From the NCBI RefSeq assembly GCF_020531985.1, contig NZ_JAJAVQ010000001.1:992001-1056000 (forward strand): DNA of 64,000 nt. Direction: 5' to 3'. The first letter of the stretch is position 1. Each line of letters begins with the position of its first letter. This DNA comes from Rheinheimera aquimaris (lineage in GTDB: Bacteria > Pseudomonadota > Gammaproteobacteria > Enterobacterales > Alteromonadaceae). The translations under genes were made by a program, and so were the position numbers. This document shows positions 17,124 through 25,261 of this stretch, piece after piece. The notes beneath the pieces are model-generated. The model did no database searches. It was not told the origin of the DNA and saw nothing but the letters and a program-made list of their open reading frames with translations.

Positions 17124-17950
17124 TGGCTGTACTTTTCCACGATACGGCTATAACTGCCATTATCACGCAGTTGTGCCAGGCCGGAGTTGAATTGCTCTAC
17201 CTGCGTTGGTGAAACCGACTCCTTACTAAACATAACGTAAACATCTGAATTACCAAGGCTAATACTGTGAGGCTGTATATATTTGTCCAATCCCTTACGG
17301 CGCAGAATTGACGCACCGACAAAGCTGTCTTCCAGCAAGCCGTCAATTTCCTCATCCAGCAAACGGGCCATATTTAACTCACTGATAATAGCGCCGACAA
17401 ATTTGCTACGCTGAGCCTCATCGGCATATAAAGCTGCAACTTCATCTCCATAGTAATACTCATTGACCACGCCAACCTTATGACCATCGGCCAGAAATGC
17501 GGCTAAATCAGTATAAGGCAGGTTAGCCTGGTCTTTACGTACATACAGCTGAAATCTTTCCTGGCGGTAAGGTTCAGAAAAATAAGCAAAGGTTTCGCGG
17601 TCATCTGTTTTAGACGCGCCTAACACAAAATCGACCTCACCTTGTTTGAGCAACGTCAGCAGCTCCAGCCAACTGCCCTGAATTACATTCAGGCTGCAAT
17701 CCATGTTATCCATCACGGCCTGCACTATCTCAACATCCAGGCCAGCAACAGTATTACCAACCGTCATGTACTGATATGGCTCCCAGGCGTCCATGCCAAG
17801 CGTCAACTCACAGTCATTCTGTTCAACGGCAGCAGGCGCCGCAACGGCTGACTGGCTTTGCACTACAGGTTGGGTTTCATTTTGATGGGCTGGTTTACAG
17901 CCGGCTAGCATGAGCACTACAACAACGACCACTGGTATGTAAGTTTTCAT
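17120..17950 (-). CDS. Periplasmic solute-binding-like lipoprotein (SBP family 3)
   Basis: 276 residues from the ATG at 17950, which starts a clean lipoprotein signal ending in MLAGC (Cys18); an upstream extension to 18004 adds a non-signal leader. The mature part is a type II periplasmic binding fold of the amino-acid/polar solute class: LGMDAWEPYQYM, GLDVEIVQAVM, the hinge-region GEVDFVLGASKT and DDRETFAYFSEPY. No permease or ATPase gene lies nearby, so it may be an orphan receptor or feed a distant transporter or sensor. The ligand is unknown, with a polar amino acid as first guess. Confidence 0.85.
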   Translation of the reverse strand: MKTYIPVVVVVVLMLAGCKPAHQNETQPVVQSQSAVAAPAAVEQNDCELTLGMDAWEPYQYMTVGNTVAGLDVEIVQAVMDNMDCSLNVIQGSWLELLTLLKQGEVDFVLGASKTDDRETFAYFSEPYRQERFQLYVRKDQANLPYTDLAAFLADGHKVGVVNEYYYGDEVAALYADEAQRSKFVGAIISELNMARLLDEEIDGLLEDSFVGASILRRKGLDKYIQPHSISLGNSDVYVMFSKESVSPTQVEQFNSGLAQLRDNGSYSRIVEKYSH

Positions 17951-18043
17951 ATTACACCTTAAGGCGTTACTGGTTTGCTCCAAGCTTAGTGCATAACAGT
18001 TCACTTCGCCGCTTTAGCGCAATAAGTCAATAAAACAGTACAG

Positions 18044-18913
18044 TTATGTTTCCACTGAGTCGTAGCCTCTGCCCTCTTTCCCTGTTACTGATTGGCGTTT
18101 TGGGGCACCGAACATCACTGTCAGCAGCTGTTTGCCCGATTTACTCTGCCTGCCATCGCTTAACATACGCCGCCACTCATAAAAGGTGATAAGCAATGGA
18201 TTGTCGGAATTGAAATCGTCAGTGATACCATAGCGGCAGGGATCATCGTCCTGTTCAGGCACAAAGGTGCCAAACAGCCGGTCCCAGATAATCAACACAC
18301 CCGCAAAGTTTTTATCGATGTAACGGGCGTTACAGGCGTGGTGTACTCTGTGGTGAGACGGCGTATTGAATACCCACTCCAGCATACCAAGCTTTTTAAC
18401 TGCCTGAGTGTGAACGAAAAACTGAAATGCCAGATTCAGCGCCACTACTGCAAATACCAGCGTGGGTGCAAAACCAAACAAGATCATCGGCGTCCAGAAC
18501 AACCACATACCGGACAACGGATAAGTCAGGCTTTGCCGTAGCGCTGTGCTGAAATTCATCAGGCGCGAGCTGTGATGTGTAACATGCGAGGCCCACAACC
18601 AGCGGACATGATGCGATGCCCGGTGAAACCAGTAATACAAAAAGTCCTGCAATAAAAATGCGATGGCAATGTTGCCGGCGCTGAGTTCTATTTCGAACAG
18701 ACGATACTGATGCAGCCAGATAAAAAACGGCATCAACAGCAGAAGTGCCAGCATGTCACTGCCCTGATGCAATAGTGCCAGCACAGCATTAGCAGCGCTG
18801 TCTTGCCAACGATAACGTGCGGGTGTCAATTTGCGAGAGCTGAACCATTCCCAGGCAATAAAGCCAAGAAACAATGGGGCGAGTGCAAGTAATATAAGTT
18901 CGACCGGGATCAT
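18044..18913 (-). CDS. Sterol desaturase/fatty acid hydroxylase family protein
   Basis: Membrane-bound di-iron hydroxylase family, 289 residues with four or five helices. The eight-histidine pattern is visible as HRASHH, HVTHHSS and HHRVHH, spaced as in the family, followed by ARYIDKNFAGVL and WDRLFGTF typical of bacterial members. Substrates of related bacterial proteins are lipids (sterols, carotenoids, alkylglycerols, sphingolipids) and cannot be told apart here. The gene is flanked by unrelated genes, with no lipid-synthesis partner nearby. Confidence 0.88.
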   Translation of the reverse strand: MIPVELILLALAPLFLGFIAWEWFSSRKLTPARYRWQDSAANAVLALLHQGSDMLALLLLMPFFIWLHQYRLFEIELSAGNIAIAFLLQDFLYYWFHRASHHVRWLWASHVTHHSSRLMNFSTALRQSLTYPLSGMWLFWTPMILFGFAPTLVFAVVALNLAFQFFVHTQAVKKLGMLEWVFNTPSHHRVHHACNARYIDKNFAGVLIIWDRLFGTFVPEQDDDPCRYGITDDFNSDNPLLITFYEWRRMLSDGRQSKSGKQLLTVMFGAPKRQSVTGKEGRGYDSVET

Positions 18914-19002
18914 CTGATGTTGTCCGTACGCTTTGCCTTATACCGATGTTACTGCAAAGCCGGATCGAACTCTACAGAGTTCCCGGTTTGGGGTGGGCTG
19001 GC

Positions 19003-19647
19003 TTAGAACCGGGCCAAAAACTCTGCCCGAGTGCGACCATCTTCTTTAAAGATACCGCCCAGTGCAGTGGTCTGGGTTTTCGAGTTAACGTCCATAACAC
19101 CGCGGGATTTAACACAGTAATGCACCGCTTCCATCGTCACCGCAACATTGTTTGTTTGCAGTAACGTTTGCAGCGCAACCAGGATCTGCTGGGTTAAACG
19201 CTCCTGAACCTGAGGCCGCTGTGCGAAGAAACGTACAATACGGTTAATTTTAGACAAGCCAATAATACGCTGGTCCGGAATATAGGCGACAGTTGCACTG
19301 CCATCAATGGTGACAAAATGATGCTCACAGGTACTGGTGAAACTGATATCTTTCACTTTTACCATTTCCCTGACCTGCATTTTATTTTCGATCAGCGCCA
19401 TTTTTGGAAAGTTGCTGTAATCCAACCCGCCAAAAATTTCATCAACATACATTTTCGCAATACGATGCGGGGTCTCATTAAGACTGTCATCGCTAAGATC
19501 CAGCCCGAGAGTTTTTACCACCTCAGTCATCAGAGCGTTAATTTTGTCGTACTTCTGATCCCGCGACAGGCCATTGTCCACCATAGGGGTTTCAAGCCCC
19601 TGAGCTTCCAGTGCACTGCGAACTACCTTTGCTTCTTCTGATAACAT
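19003..19647 (-). CDS. folE: GTP cyclohydrolase I
   Basis: Converts GTP to dihydroneopterin triphosphate, the first step of tetrahydrofolate synthesis. 214 residues from the ATG at 19647, which has GGAAG five bases upstream; the longer frame to 19692 starts with TTG. Zinc and active-site residues are in STCEHHFV and [28 protein letters not shown] and [11 protein letters not shown] are the usual blocks. This is the long zinc-dependent FolE (IA). It is monocistronic as far as can be seen. Confidence 0.96.
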   Translation of the reverse strand: MLSEEAKVVRSALEAQGLETPMVDNGLSRDQKYDKINALMTEVVKTLGLDLSDDSLNETPHRIAKMYVDEIFGGLDYSNFPKMALIENKMQVREMVKVKDISFTSTCEHHFVTIDGSATVAYIPDQRIIGLSKINRIVRFFAQRPQVQERLTQQILVALQTLLQTNNVAVTMEAVHYCVKSRGVMDVNSKTQTTALGGIFKEDGRTRAEFLARF

Positions 19648-19783
19648 AACTTCTTCCAACCCGACGTCGATTACCGTTATACGCACCGTCAAAGCCGCTA
19701 GTTTACGGGGAATGTCATTTTTTTGCCATTTTTATGATTGGTTCCGGCACCACAGCTCAGGCTGCGGGCCGGATAGCGGCGGG

Positions 19784-20137
19784 CTATTGCACTAACGACA
19801 AGGCTTCAAGCAATTCCCGTGGTTCAACTTCAGGGCCATTTAAACTATCATCCCAGTTGGTTCCAATCAGGACGCCATCGTCATACATCTCTTTTAACCA
19901 GCCTTCACAGAAAACATCCAGCGGAATAGCTTCAGGTTTATATACTGCCCATTCATCAGAGCAATGCGCTTTAGCCGATGCTTCATCAGACCAGAAAGGC
20001 ATCACATCGGTGTCTTCAAACTCGACAGACTCTACGACTAATAAATCTTCACCATCGGCAAGGACATACACTACGCCGTGAGTTTTGGCTTCTTCAACAA
20101 AACGCTGAAAACTCGGATCTTGCGCAAACTGACTCAT
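19784..20137 (-). CDS. DUF2750 domain-containing protein
   Basis: 117-residue acidic soluble protein of the DUF2750 family (function unknown). The protein reads FVEEAKTHGVVYVLAD near 13-28, then MPFWSDEASAKA, and ends with the LDVFCEGWLKEMYDDG block that typifies the family. The ATG at 20137 is preferred because GGTGGA lies upstream; a GTG four codons earlier is also possible. It is transcribed away from ettA, with a shared 150-base upstream region. Confidence 0.8.
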   Translation of the reverse strand: MSQFAQDPSFQRFVEEAKTHGVVYVLADGEDLLVVESVEFEDTDVMPFWSDEASAKAHCSDEWAVYKPEAIPLDVFCEGWLKEMYDDGVLIGTNWDDSLNGPEVEPRELLEALSLVQ

Positions 20138-20293
20138 AATAATTTCCACCCGCTAAGCTATTTTCGCTATTAGACCAGAAAGCAGCGCGCAAAAGCGAGT
20201 TTTATCTTTGCACTGCCGGCTCAGTCTTTCCCTGCCCGCGGAAAATAACGTACAATTGCCTCCACTTACAAAGGCAACATTAAGCGTGATTTT

Positions 20294-21955
20294 ATGGCTC
20301 AGTATATATACTCGATGTATCGCGTATCTAAGGTGGTTCCACCTAAGCGCACTATTTTAAAAGACATTTCGCTGTCTTTCTTTCCGGGAGCCAAAATTGG
20401 TGTTCTGGGTTTAAACGGTTCAGGTAAATCCACTTTACTGCGCATTATGGCTGGTGTGGATAAAGAATTTGAAGGTGAAGCCCGTGCTCTGGCCGGCACA
20501 AAAATTGGTTACCTGCCACAGGAACCCGAGCTGGATCCGAACAAAACCGTCAAAGAAGTAGTGGAAGAAGCGGTCGCTGACGTAAAACAGGCTTTTGCCC
20601 GGTTAGACGAAGTGTACGCCGCTTACGCAGATGAAAATGCTGATTTTGACGCCTTAGCCCGTGAGCAAGGCGAGCTTGAAGCCTTAATTCAGGCCAAAGA
20701 TGGCCACAACCTGGACAACACACTGGAGCGCGCTGCTGACTCTCTGCGATTACCGCCCTGGGATGCCAAAATTGAACATTTGTCCGGTGGTGAGCGTCGC
20801 CGGGTAGCTATTTGCCGCCTGGTGTTAGAGCGGCCAGATATGCTATTGCTGGATGAACCCACTAACCACCTCGATGCTGAATCGGTGGCATGGTTAGAGC
20901 GCTTCCTGCACGATTACCCGGGTACAGTGGTGGCCATCACCCACGATCGTTATTTCCTTGATAACGTTGCAGGCTGGATTTTAGAACTGGACCGCGGCGA
21001 AGGTATTCCATGGGAAGGTAACTATTCGAGTTGGCTGGAACAGAAGGAAGCCCGTCTGGCACAGGAAGAAAAATCCGAAAATGCCCGCCAGCGTTCTATT
21101 AAACAAGAATTGGAGTGGGTACGCACTAACCCTAAAGGCCGCCATGCCAAGAGCAAGGCACGGATGGCGCGCTTTGAAGAGCTGCAAAGCCAGGATTTTC
21201 AAAAGCGCAACGAAACCAACGAGCTGTTTATTCCACCAGGGCCACGCCTGGGTGATAAAGTGTTGGAAGTTAATCACTTGCGTAAAACCTTTGGCGATCG
21301 CGTGCTGATTGATGATTTAAGTTTCAGCATCCCCAAAGGTGCGATAGTGGGCATTATCGGCCCTAACGGCGCCGGTAAATCGACGCTGTTTAAAATGATT
21401 AGTGGTACTGAACAAGCCGATGCCGGCGAGATCAGTGTCGGTGAAACGGTGCATATCGCCAGTGTCGATCAATTCCGTGACAGCATGAACCCGAAAAACA
21501 CCGTCTGGCAGGAGATCTCTAACGGCCAGGACATGCTGCAAATTGGTAGTTTTCAGATCCCAAGCCGGGCTTATGTTGGCCGTTTTAACTTTAAAGGCAA
21601 TGATCAGCAGAAGTTTATCGGCGAGCTGTCCGGTGGTGAACGTAACCGCGTGCATTTAGCAGCGCTGTTAAAAGCCGGTGGTAACATGCTGTTACTCGAT
21701 GAACCGACCAACGATCTGGACGTTGAGACACTGCGGGCACTGGAAAACGCTATCCTGGATTTCCCGGGCTGCGCTATGGTGATCTCGCACGACCGCTGGT
21801 TCCTTGACCGTATCGCCACTCACATTCTGGATTATCGCGATGAAGGCAAGGTTAACTTCTTCGAAGGTAACTACTCCGACTATGAAGCCTGGCTAAAAGC
21901 CACCTACGGTGCAGATGCGCTGCAGCCTCATCGGATTAAGTACAAGAAAATCTGA
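20294..21955 (+). CDS. ettA: Energy-dependent translational throttle protein EttA
   Basis: ABC-F ATPase that binds the ribosomal E site and gates entry into elongation according to ATP/ADP ratio. 553 residues, two ABC domains: Walker A GLNGSGKST near 42 and GPNGAGKST near 356; signatures LSGGERRR and LSGGERNR; Walker B LLLDEPTNHLD and LLLDEPTNDLD. The EttA-specific start (AQYIYSMYRVSKVVPPKR) and the interdomain PtIM linker (about 240-320) are present. No membrane domain exists, as expected for ABC-F. A strong terminator follows at once. Confidence 0.96.
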   Translation: MAQYIYSMYRVSKVVPPKRTILKDISLSFFPGAKIGVLGLNGSGKSTLLRIMAGVDKEFEGEARALAGTKIGYLPQEPELDPNKTVKEVVEEAVADVKQAFARLDEVYAAYADENADFDALAREQGELEALIQAKDGHNLDNTLERAADSLRLPPWDAKIEHLSGGERRRVAICRLVLERPDMLLLDEPTNHLDAESVAWLERFLHDYPGTVVAITHDRYFLDNVAGWILELDRGEGIPWEGNYSSWLEQKEARLAQEEKSENARQRSIKQELEWVRTNPKGRHAKSKARMARFEELQSQDFQKRNETNELFIPPGPRLGDKVLEVNHLRKTFGDRVLIDDLSFSIPKGAIVGIIGPNGAGKSTLFKMISGTEQADAGEISVGETVHIASVDQFRDSMNPKNTVWQEISNGQDMLQIGSFQIPSRAYVGRFNFKGNDQQKFIGELSGGERNRVHLAALLKAGGNMLLLDEPTNDLDVETLRALENAILDFPGCAMVISHDRWFLDRIATHILDYRDEGKVNFFEGNYSDYEAWLKATYGADALQPHRIKYKKI

Positions 21956-21957
21956 TA

Positions 21958-21990
21958 CAAAAACGCCCGTTGCTACGGGCGTTTTCTTTT
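21958..21990 (+). terminator. Intrinsic terminator of ettA
   Basis: The stem AAACGCCCG...CGGGCGTTT with a short loop is followed by TTCTTTT directly after the ettA stop codon. The A-rich left flank would also let it work for the convergent gene. Confidence 0.9.
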
Positions 21991-22003
21991 CTATTCTGCA
22001 TTA

Positions 22004-22747
22004 TCAGCGTTCTTGATAAGACGATGACATGACCTGTTGATAGCGCACGGTTTGCGCAACCTTACTGTGCGCATTCTGTAGCTGCTTTACTACGTTCTGT
22101 GATGTCGTCAAACTGGCAGCCAGCCATGTCTGCTGTTCAAGCTGTGGAATTGCATAAATAAAATTTACATCACGCTTTCGCAGCCCAAGTGCTGCCAACA
22201 TACCATTTAACGCTACAGGATCGTCTATCACCAGGTCGACTTTACCATTTAGCAGTAACTGCCAGGACTCGGCAATATCAGCAACCAATACCAACTGCAC
22301 GCCAGGGACAAAGCCGTTATCAATCAGAAAGTCAGCCGACAAATCATCCCTTTGTACCGCCACAGTATACCGCTTGGCATCCTCAACAGAGCTAAGCTTG
22401 ATGTCGCTTCGATGGGCCAGCCCAACAAAACCAAGCTGATATGCTGCGACAGTACCTATCCACTGAAACTCAGTTTCACGCTCGGTTGTGCGGGCCATAT
22501 TGTATATCAGTACATTGGGTTGGTTACGCGCGATACGAAAAGCCCGCGCCCAGGGATACAGCTCGATTTGAGCACCGTAACCTGCTTCAGCTAATATTGC
22601 CTGCACAAGCTCAGTACTTAATCCGGCTACCTTGCCATCAACTAAAGTTTGGTGTGGCGGCGACAACTCAGTGACAACACGCAAGGCTTCCTGTGCTGTC
22701 GCACTGCAGCAGAACAAAGATCCGACTAACAGCAAAGTTCTTAGCAT
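22004..22747 (-). CDS. Periplasmic solute-binding-like protein (SBP family 3), secreted
   Basis: 247 residues. A cleavable signal peptide (about 1-18, ending CCSATAQ) precedes a type II periplasmic binding fold: LRVVTELSPPHQTL, GLSTELVQAILAEAGY, YPWARAFRIA, and the later GKVDLVIDDPVAL. The YPWARA segment marks the transporter-substrate-binding subset common in Alteromonadales, often stand-alone and not part of an ABC operon. There are no transporter partners here. It converges with ettA. Ligand unknown. Confidence 0.85.
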   Translation of the reverse strand: MLRTLLLVGSLFCCSATAQEALRVVTELSPPHQTLVDGKVAGLSTELVQAILAEAGYGAQIELYPWARAFRIARNQPNVLIYNMARTTERETEFQWIGTVAAYQLGFVGLAHRSDIKLSSVEDAKRYTVAVQRDDLSADFLIDNGFVPGVQLVLVADIAESWQLLLNGKVDLVIDDPVALNGMLAALGLRKRDVNFIYAIPQLEQQTWLAASLTTSQNVVKQLQNAHSKVAQTVRYQQVMSSSYQER

Positions 22748-22949
22748 AAGGCCCCGTGACTACCTGCTACTGAGCTGAATAATAGCGTAGTTTTGTTGCT
22801 ATGCCATCGATCTTGCGACACGAAGAATTTCACTAATTATTAGTCAAATTTGTTACTTCATAGAATCAAATTGACAACACCATCAGTTACTCAATTAACC
22901 ACATCAATAAAATTCATTTAAAAACATGCAGTTAAAATAAATAAAAATA

Positions 22950-22965
22950 TGGCACAGCCTTTGTA
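22950..22965 (+). promoter_or_regulatory. Possible sigma54-like promoter for the small secreted protein gene
   Basis: TGGCAC-N5-TTGTA gives a perfect -24 element and a -12 element with one mismatch (GT for GC), ten bases apart. It lies about 47 bases before the ATG at 23012. The single mismatch falls on an important position, so this is only a candidate. Confidence 0.35.
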
Positions 22966-23011
22966 ATAGAAAAAGTGTTGTTATCACTAACCTAAAACCA
23001 AGGATTTAAAA

Positions 23012-23269
23012 ATGAAAACTGTAACTGCACTTATTCTGACTACTGTTATTGCAACCGGCTTTACTGCTTCAGCCAGCGCCAATAGCATTACTGATACCAT
23101 CAGTGACGCCGTTAGCACACAATTGACCGAGTTGAGTGCAAACATCAAGCAGCAAGCTAAGGCTGCATTAGAGCAAACAGCAGCAGAGTTGTTCTTCTCT
23201 ACCGGCAGCAAACAGGCTGAACAGGCAATAACACCGGCAGTTAGAACAACTGATACCGATAAAGAGTAA
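23012..23269 (+). CDS. Small secreted helical protein, unrecognised
   Basis: 85 residues. A clear Sec signal peptide (hydrophobic 5-18, cleavage near ASASA-N) leaves a mature peptide of about 60 residues that is mostly amphipathic helix: SITDTISDAVSTQLTELSAN, then KQQAKAALEQTAAELFF. AAGGA lies seven bases upstream of the ATG. I do not recognise a family. The AT-rich upstream 260 bases and a possible -24/-12 promoter suggest regulated expression. A periplasmic stress or chaperone-like peptide is conceivable but unsupported. Confidence 0.7.
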   Translation: MKTVTALILTTVIATGFTASASANSITDTISDAVSTQLTELSANIKQQAKAALEQTAAELFFSTGSKQAEQAITPAVRTTDTDKE

Positions 23270-23333
23270 CAGAGGTCTTATGTGGTTTTTCGCCAGGCGC
23301 TTACGTCAGTTGCAGTACGTAAGCGCATTCTGT

Positions 23334-23687
23334 TTACTGCTCTGACCACACCGCCAGTTCATTACCATTGGGGTCGGTGAAATGAAAGCGTCGCCCGCCC
23401 GGGAATGAAAATACCGGCTTAACTACTTTACCACCAGCCGCCACAATCTTACTTTCAGTCTGAGCAAGATCTTTGCTGTAAAGCACTACCAAAGCTGCAC
23501 CATCTGCAACGGCAGAATGCGTTTTAGCGCGGTAAAAACCGCCATCCAGTCCAGAATTTGCAAATGCAACATAGTCCGGCCCGTAGTCAGCAAATACCCA
23601 GCCAAATACCCGGCTGTAAAACTGCTTTGTTGCAGCCAGATCAGCCGCTGGAAGCTCAACATAATTTATCTTTTCATGCCCACTCAT
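23334..23687 (-). CDS. VOC family (glyoxalase/bleomycin-resistance fold) protein
   Basis: 117 residues from the ATG at 23687 (GGAG eight bases upstream); an upstream extension to 23717 is less likely. Two beta-alpha-beta-beta-beta modules are visible: INYVELPAADLAATKQFYSRVFGW, then LDGGFY, VVLYSKDLAQTESKIVAAGG, and the closing FTDPNGNELAVW. It resembles the bacterial subset once named glyoxalase-like or PhnB-like, whose metal ligands are variable. Substrate unknown. It stands alone, and downstream is a 60-base gap to the small secreted protein gene on the other strand. Confidence 0.85.
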   Translation of the reverse strand: MSGHEKINYVELPAADLAATKQFYSRVFGWVFADYGPDYVAFANSGLDGGFYRAKTHSAVADGAALVVLYSKDLAQTESKIVAAGGKVVKPVFSFPGGRRFHFTDPNGNELAVWSEQ

Positions 23688-23752
23688 TATTTCGGCTCCC
23701 GTCCCGGTTAACGTCAACTACTGTAAAACAAGCTTATGACAGGAACAAGCAG

Positions 23753-23792
23753 CATAAAAAAGAAAAGCCACGCGCTTTTCAGTGCGTGGCTT
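23753..23792 (-). terminator. Intrinsic terminator of the 50-aa gene
   Basis: The stem AAGCCACGC (23784-23792 read on the minus strand) pairs with 23765-23773, and the minus strand continues into TTTTCTTTTTT. It lies 24 bases after the stop of the small gene at 23816-23968 and upstream of the VOC gene, so it separates their transcripts. Confidence 0.85.
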
Positions 23793-23815
23793 CTGTCAAA
23801 CCTCGGAGCCGCGAT

Positions 23816-23968
23816 TTACTTTGTAACCACCATCGCACTGATGTTCAGTGTCTGGCCCATTTTTGCCAATAAACGGTTTACTTTACGCGCCAGTAACACC
23901 CAGGCAAGAGCATTGCTGCGTTTCGCGGTAACATGGTGTTTCTCTGCTGCAGTATTTAATGTTGTCAT
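23816..23968 (-). CDS. Small protein, 50 aa, unrecognised
   Basis: A 50-residue frame that is easy to miss because it is short and a longer 83-residue frame covers it on the other strand. Support: ATG at 23968 with GAGGTG six bases upstream, normal codons, and a strong intrinsic terminator just past the stop. The peptide is basic and helical, with NALAWVLLARKVNRLLAKMG near 19-38, so it may be membrane-associating or amphipathic. No family is recognised. The overlapping plus-strand frame has no ribosome site and runs through the terminator hairpin, so I reject it in favour of this gene. Confidence 0.65.
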   Translation of the reverse strand: MTTLNTAAEKHHVTAKRSNALAWVLLARKVNRLLAKMGQTLNISAMVVTK

Positions 23969-24380
23969 GCTTCACCTCTGTGATTAGCTGTGCTGATATG
24001 TTGCACATTATGCCGTTTTTTTGCACAGCTCACGAGCGAGATTAATTGCAACCAAGGCATTAGTTTTTCTTATCAATAAATATTTTCTTATTCATTTAAC
24101 ATTCACCGGGCGGTCATAGTAAGCAAAGTCGCTCAGGCAATACAAATTCGCTAATTATGCAATTTAAATAAAAATTTATTCAATAAGTGCGAAAGAATCA
24201 GGTAAAACCAAGCCTGTTTCAGCCTCATTTCGCTAGCATGGCATAGCAATCTTTGGTTAGTTATTCTAATTAAAAACTTATTAATGCTATGCACATTAGT
24301 ACTGCAGGCACACTTTAATAATGCTGACATCGGCTGCTCTGTGTTAACGTACCCATACGCGCAAATAACCAAGTCATTTC
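23969..24380. other. 412-base AT-rich intergenic region
   Basis: Separates two divergent genes and must hold both promoters. Very AT-rich in the middle (about 24150-24190 and 24260-24290). I see no repeat, no strong hairpin and no credible ORF; a 73-residue minus-strand frame here has no ribosome site and an implausible composition. Confidence 0.4.
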
Positions 24381-25220
24381 ATGCATTATCCGGTTAGCTT
24401 TTCCGTTGCCCAATTGCAATTGGCAGCACTAAGTCAGCAGCCTTCACCGCTAAGTACTAAGCCCATATTATGTCTGCATGGCTGGCTGGATAATGCAGCC
24501 AGCTTTATCCCTCTGGCGACAAAGTTACCGGACCTGCCAATATTAGCACTGGAGTTTCCTGGCCATGGTCATTCTTCGCACCGTGGCGCAGATGCACACT
24601 ATTATTTTTTTGACTGGGTACAGGACTTGGTTGCATTGTGCCGCCAGCAACACTGGCAACAACTCACTATTGTCGGTCATTCGATGGGCGGAATGGTAGC
24701 GACTGCGCTTGCCGCGGCCTTCCCTGAGCTAGTTGAACGCTTGGTATTAATCGACAGTTTAGGCTTTATCACTGATGTTCCCTCAAACACAGCAAAACAA
24801 CTCAGAGATGGTATTAGCTCCCGGCTAAAACCGGTATCACGTAAGCCCTGCTATAGCTCTGTAGCAGAGGCTGCAGCAGCCAGACAACGCCAAAGCGATT
24901 TTGGTATCAGTGAAGCCTTGCTGCTGGCACAGCGCGGCACTGTTCAAACTGACTCAGGGCTAACCTGGCGTGCTGATATGCGTCTGCGCCATAGCTCGGT
25001 ATACCGTTTATCACCAGCCCAGGCAGAAACATTGATGCGTGCTGTGCAGTGCCCTGTGCTGGCAGTGATCGCAGAAGACGGGATGATCACTGAGCGAGCG
25101 TCACACGCTGCGGGTTGTTTTGCCAATCTGCGGCGGGTAAACGTTAAAGGTGGGCATCACTGCCATATGACTCAGCCAGAGGCAGTCGCACTGGCAATAC
25201 ATCACTTCTTGCAGGCATAA
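24381..25220 (+). CDS. Alpha/beta hydrolase
   Basis: 279-residue soluble alpha/beta-hydrolase fold enzyme. Visible marks are the oxyanion strand LCLHGWLDNAASF near 30, the nucleophile elbow GHSMGG (Ser near 101), and the final GGHHCHMTQP carrying the catalytic His. An acidic residue in VIAEDGMITE is the likely third member of the triad. It resembles the serine hydrolase-like (SERHL) group of bacterial esterases and epoxide hydrolase relatives; substrate unknown. A bidirectional terminator follows. Confidence 0.9.
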   Translation: MHYPVSFSVAQLQLAALSQQPSPLSTKPILCLHGWLDNAASFIPLATKLPDLPILALEFPGHGHSSHRGADAHYYFFDWVQDLVALCRQQHWQQLTIVGHSMGGMVATALAAAFPELVERLVLIDSLGFITDVPSNTAKQLRDGISSRLKPVSRKPCYSSVAEAAAARQRQSDFGISEALLLAQRGTVQTDSGLTWRADMRLRHSSVYRLSPAQAETLMRAVQCPVLAVIAEDGMITERASHAAGCFANLRRVNVKGGHHCHMTQPEAVALAIHHFLQA

Positions 25221-25221
25221 A

Positions 25222-25245
25222 AAAACCGCAGCACGCTGCGGTTTT
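25222..25245. terminator. Bidirectional intrinsic terminator
   Basis: AAAACCGCAG / CTGCGGTTTT around a CACG loop sits between two convergent genes (hydrolase and aminotransferase) and has A-tracts and T-tracts for both directions. Confidence 0.85.
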
Positions 25246-25261
25246 CACTAACTTATTCTGC

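Noticed and set aside
18960-18985. GAACTC/GAGTTC hairpin after folE as a terminator
   Set aside because: Only a 6-bp stem and no T-run on either strand.
23736-23987. 83-aa plus-strand frame
   Set aside because: No ribosome site, crosses a minus-strand terminator hairpin, and overlaps the better-supported 50-aa gene on the other strand.
24151-24372. 73-aa minus-strand frame in the AT-rich intergenic region
   Set aside because: No ribosome site and a composition unlike its neighbours; treated as chance.
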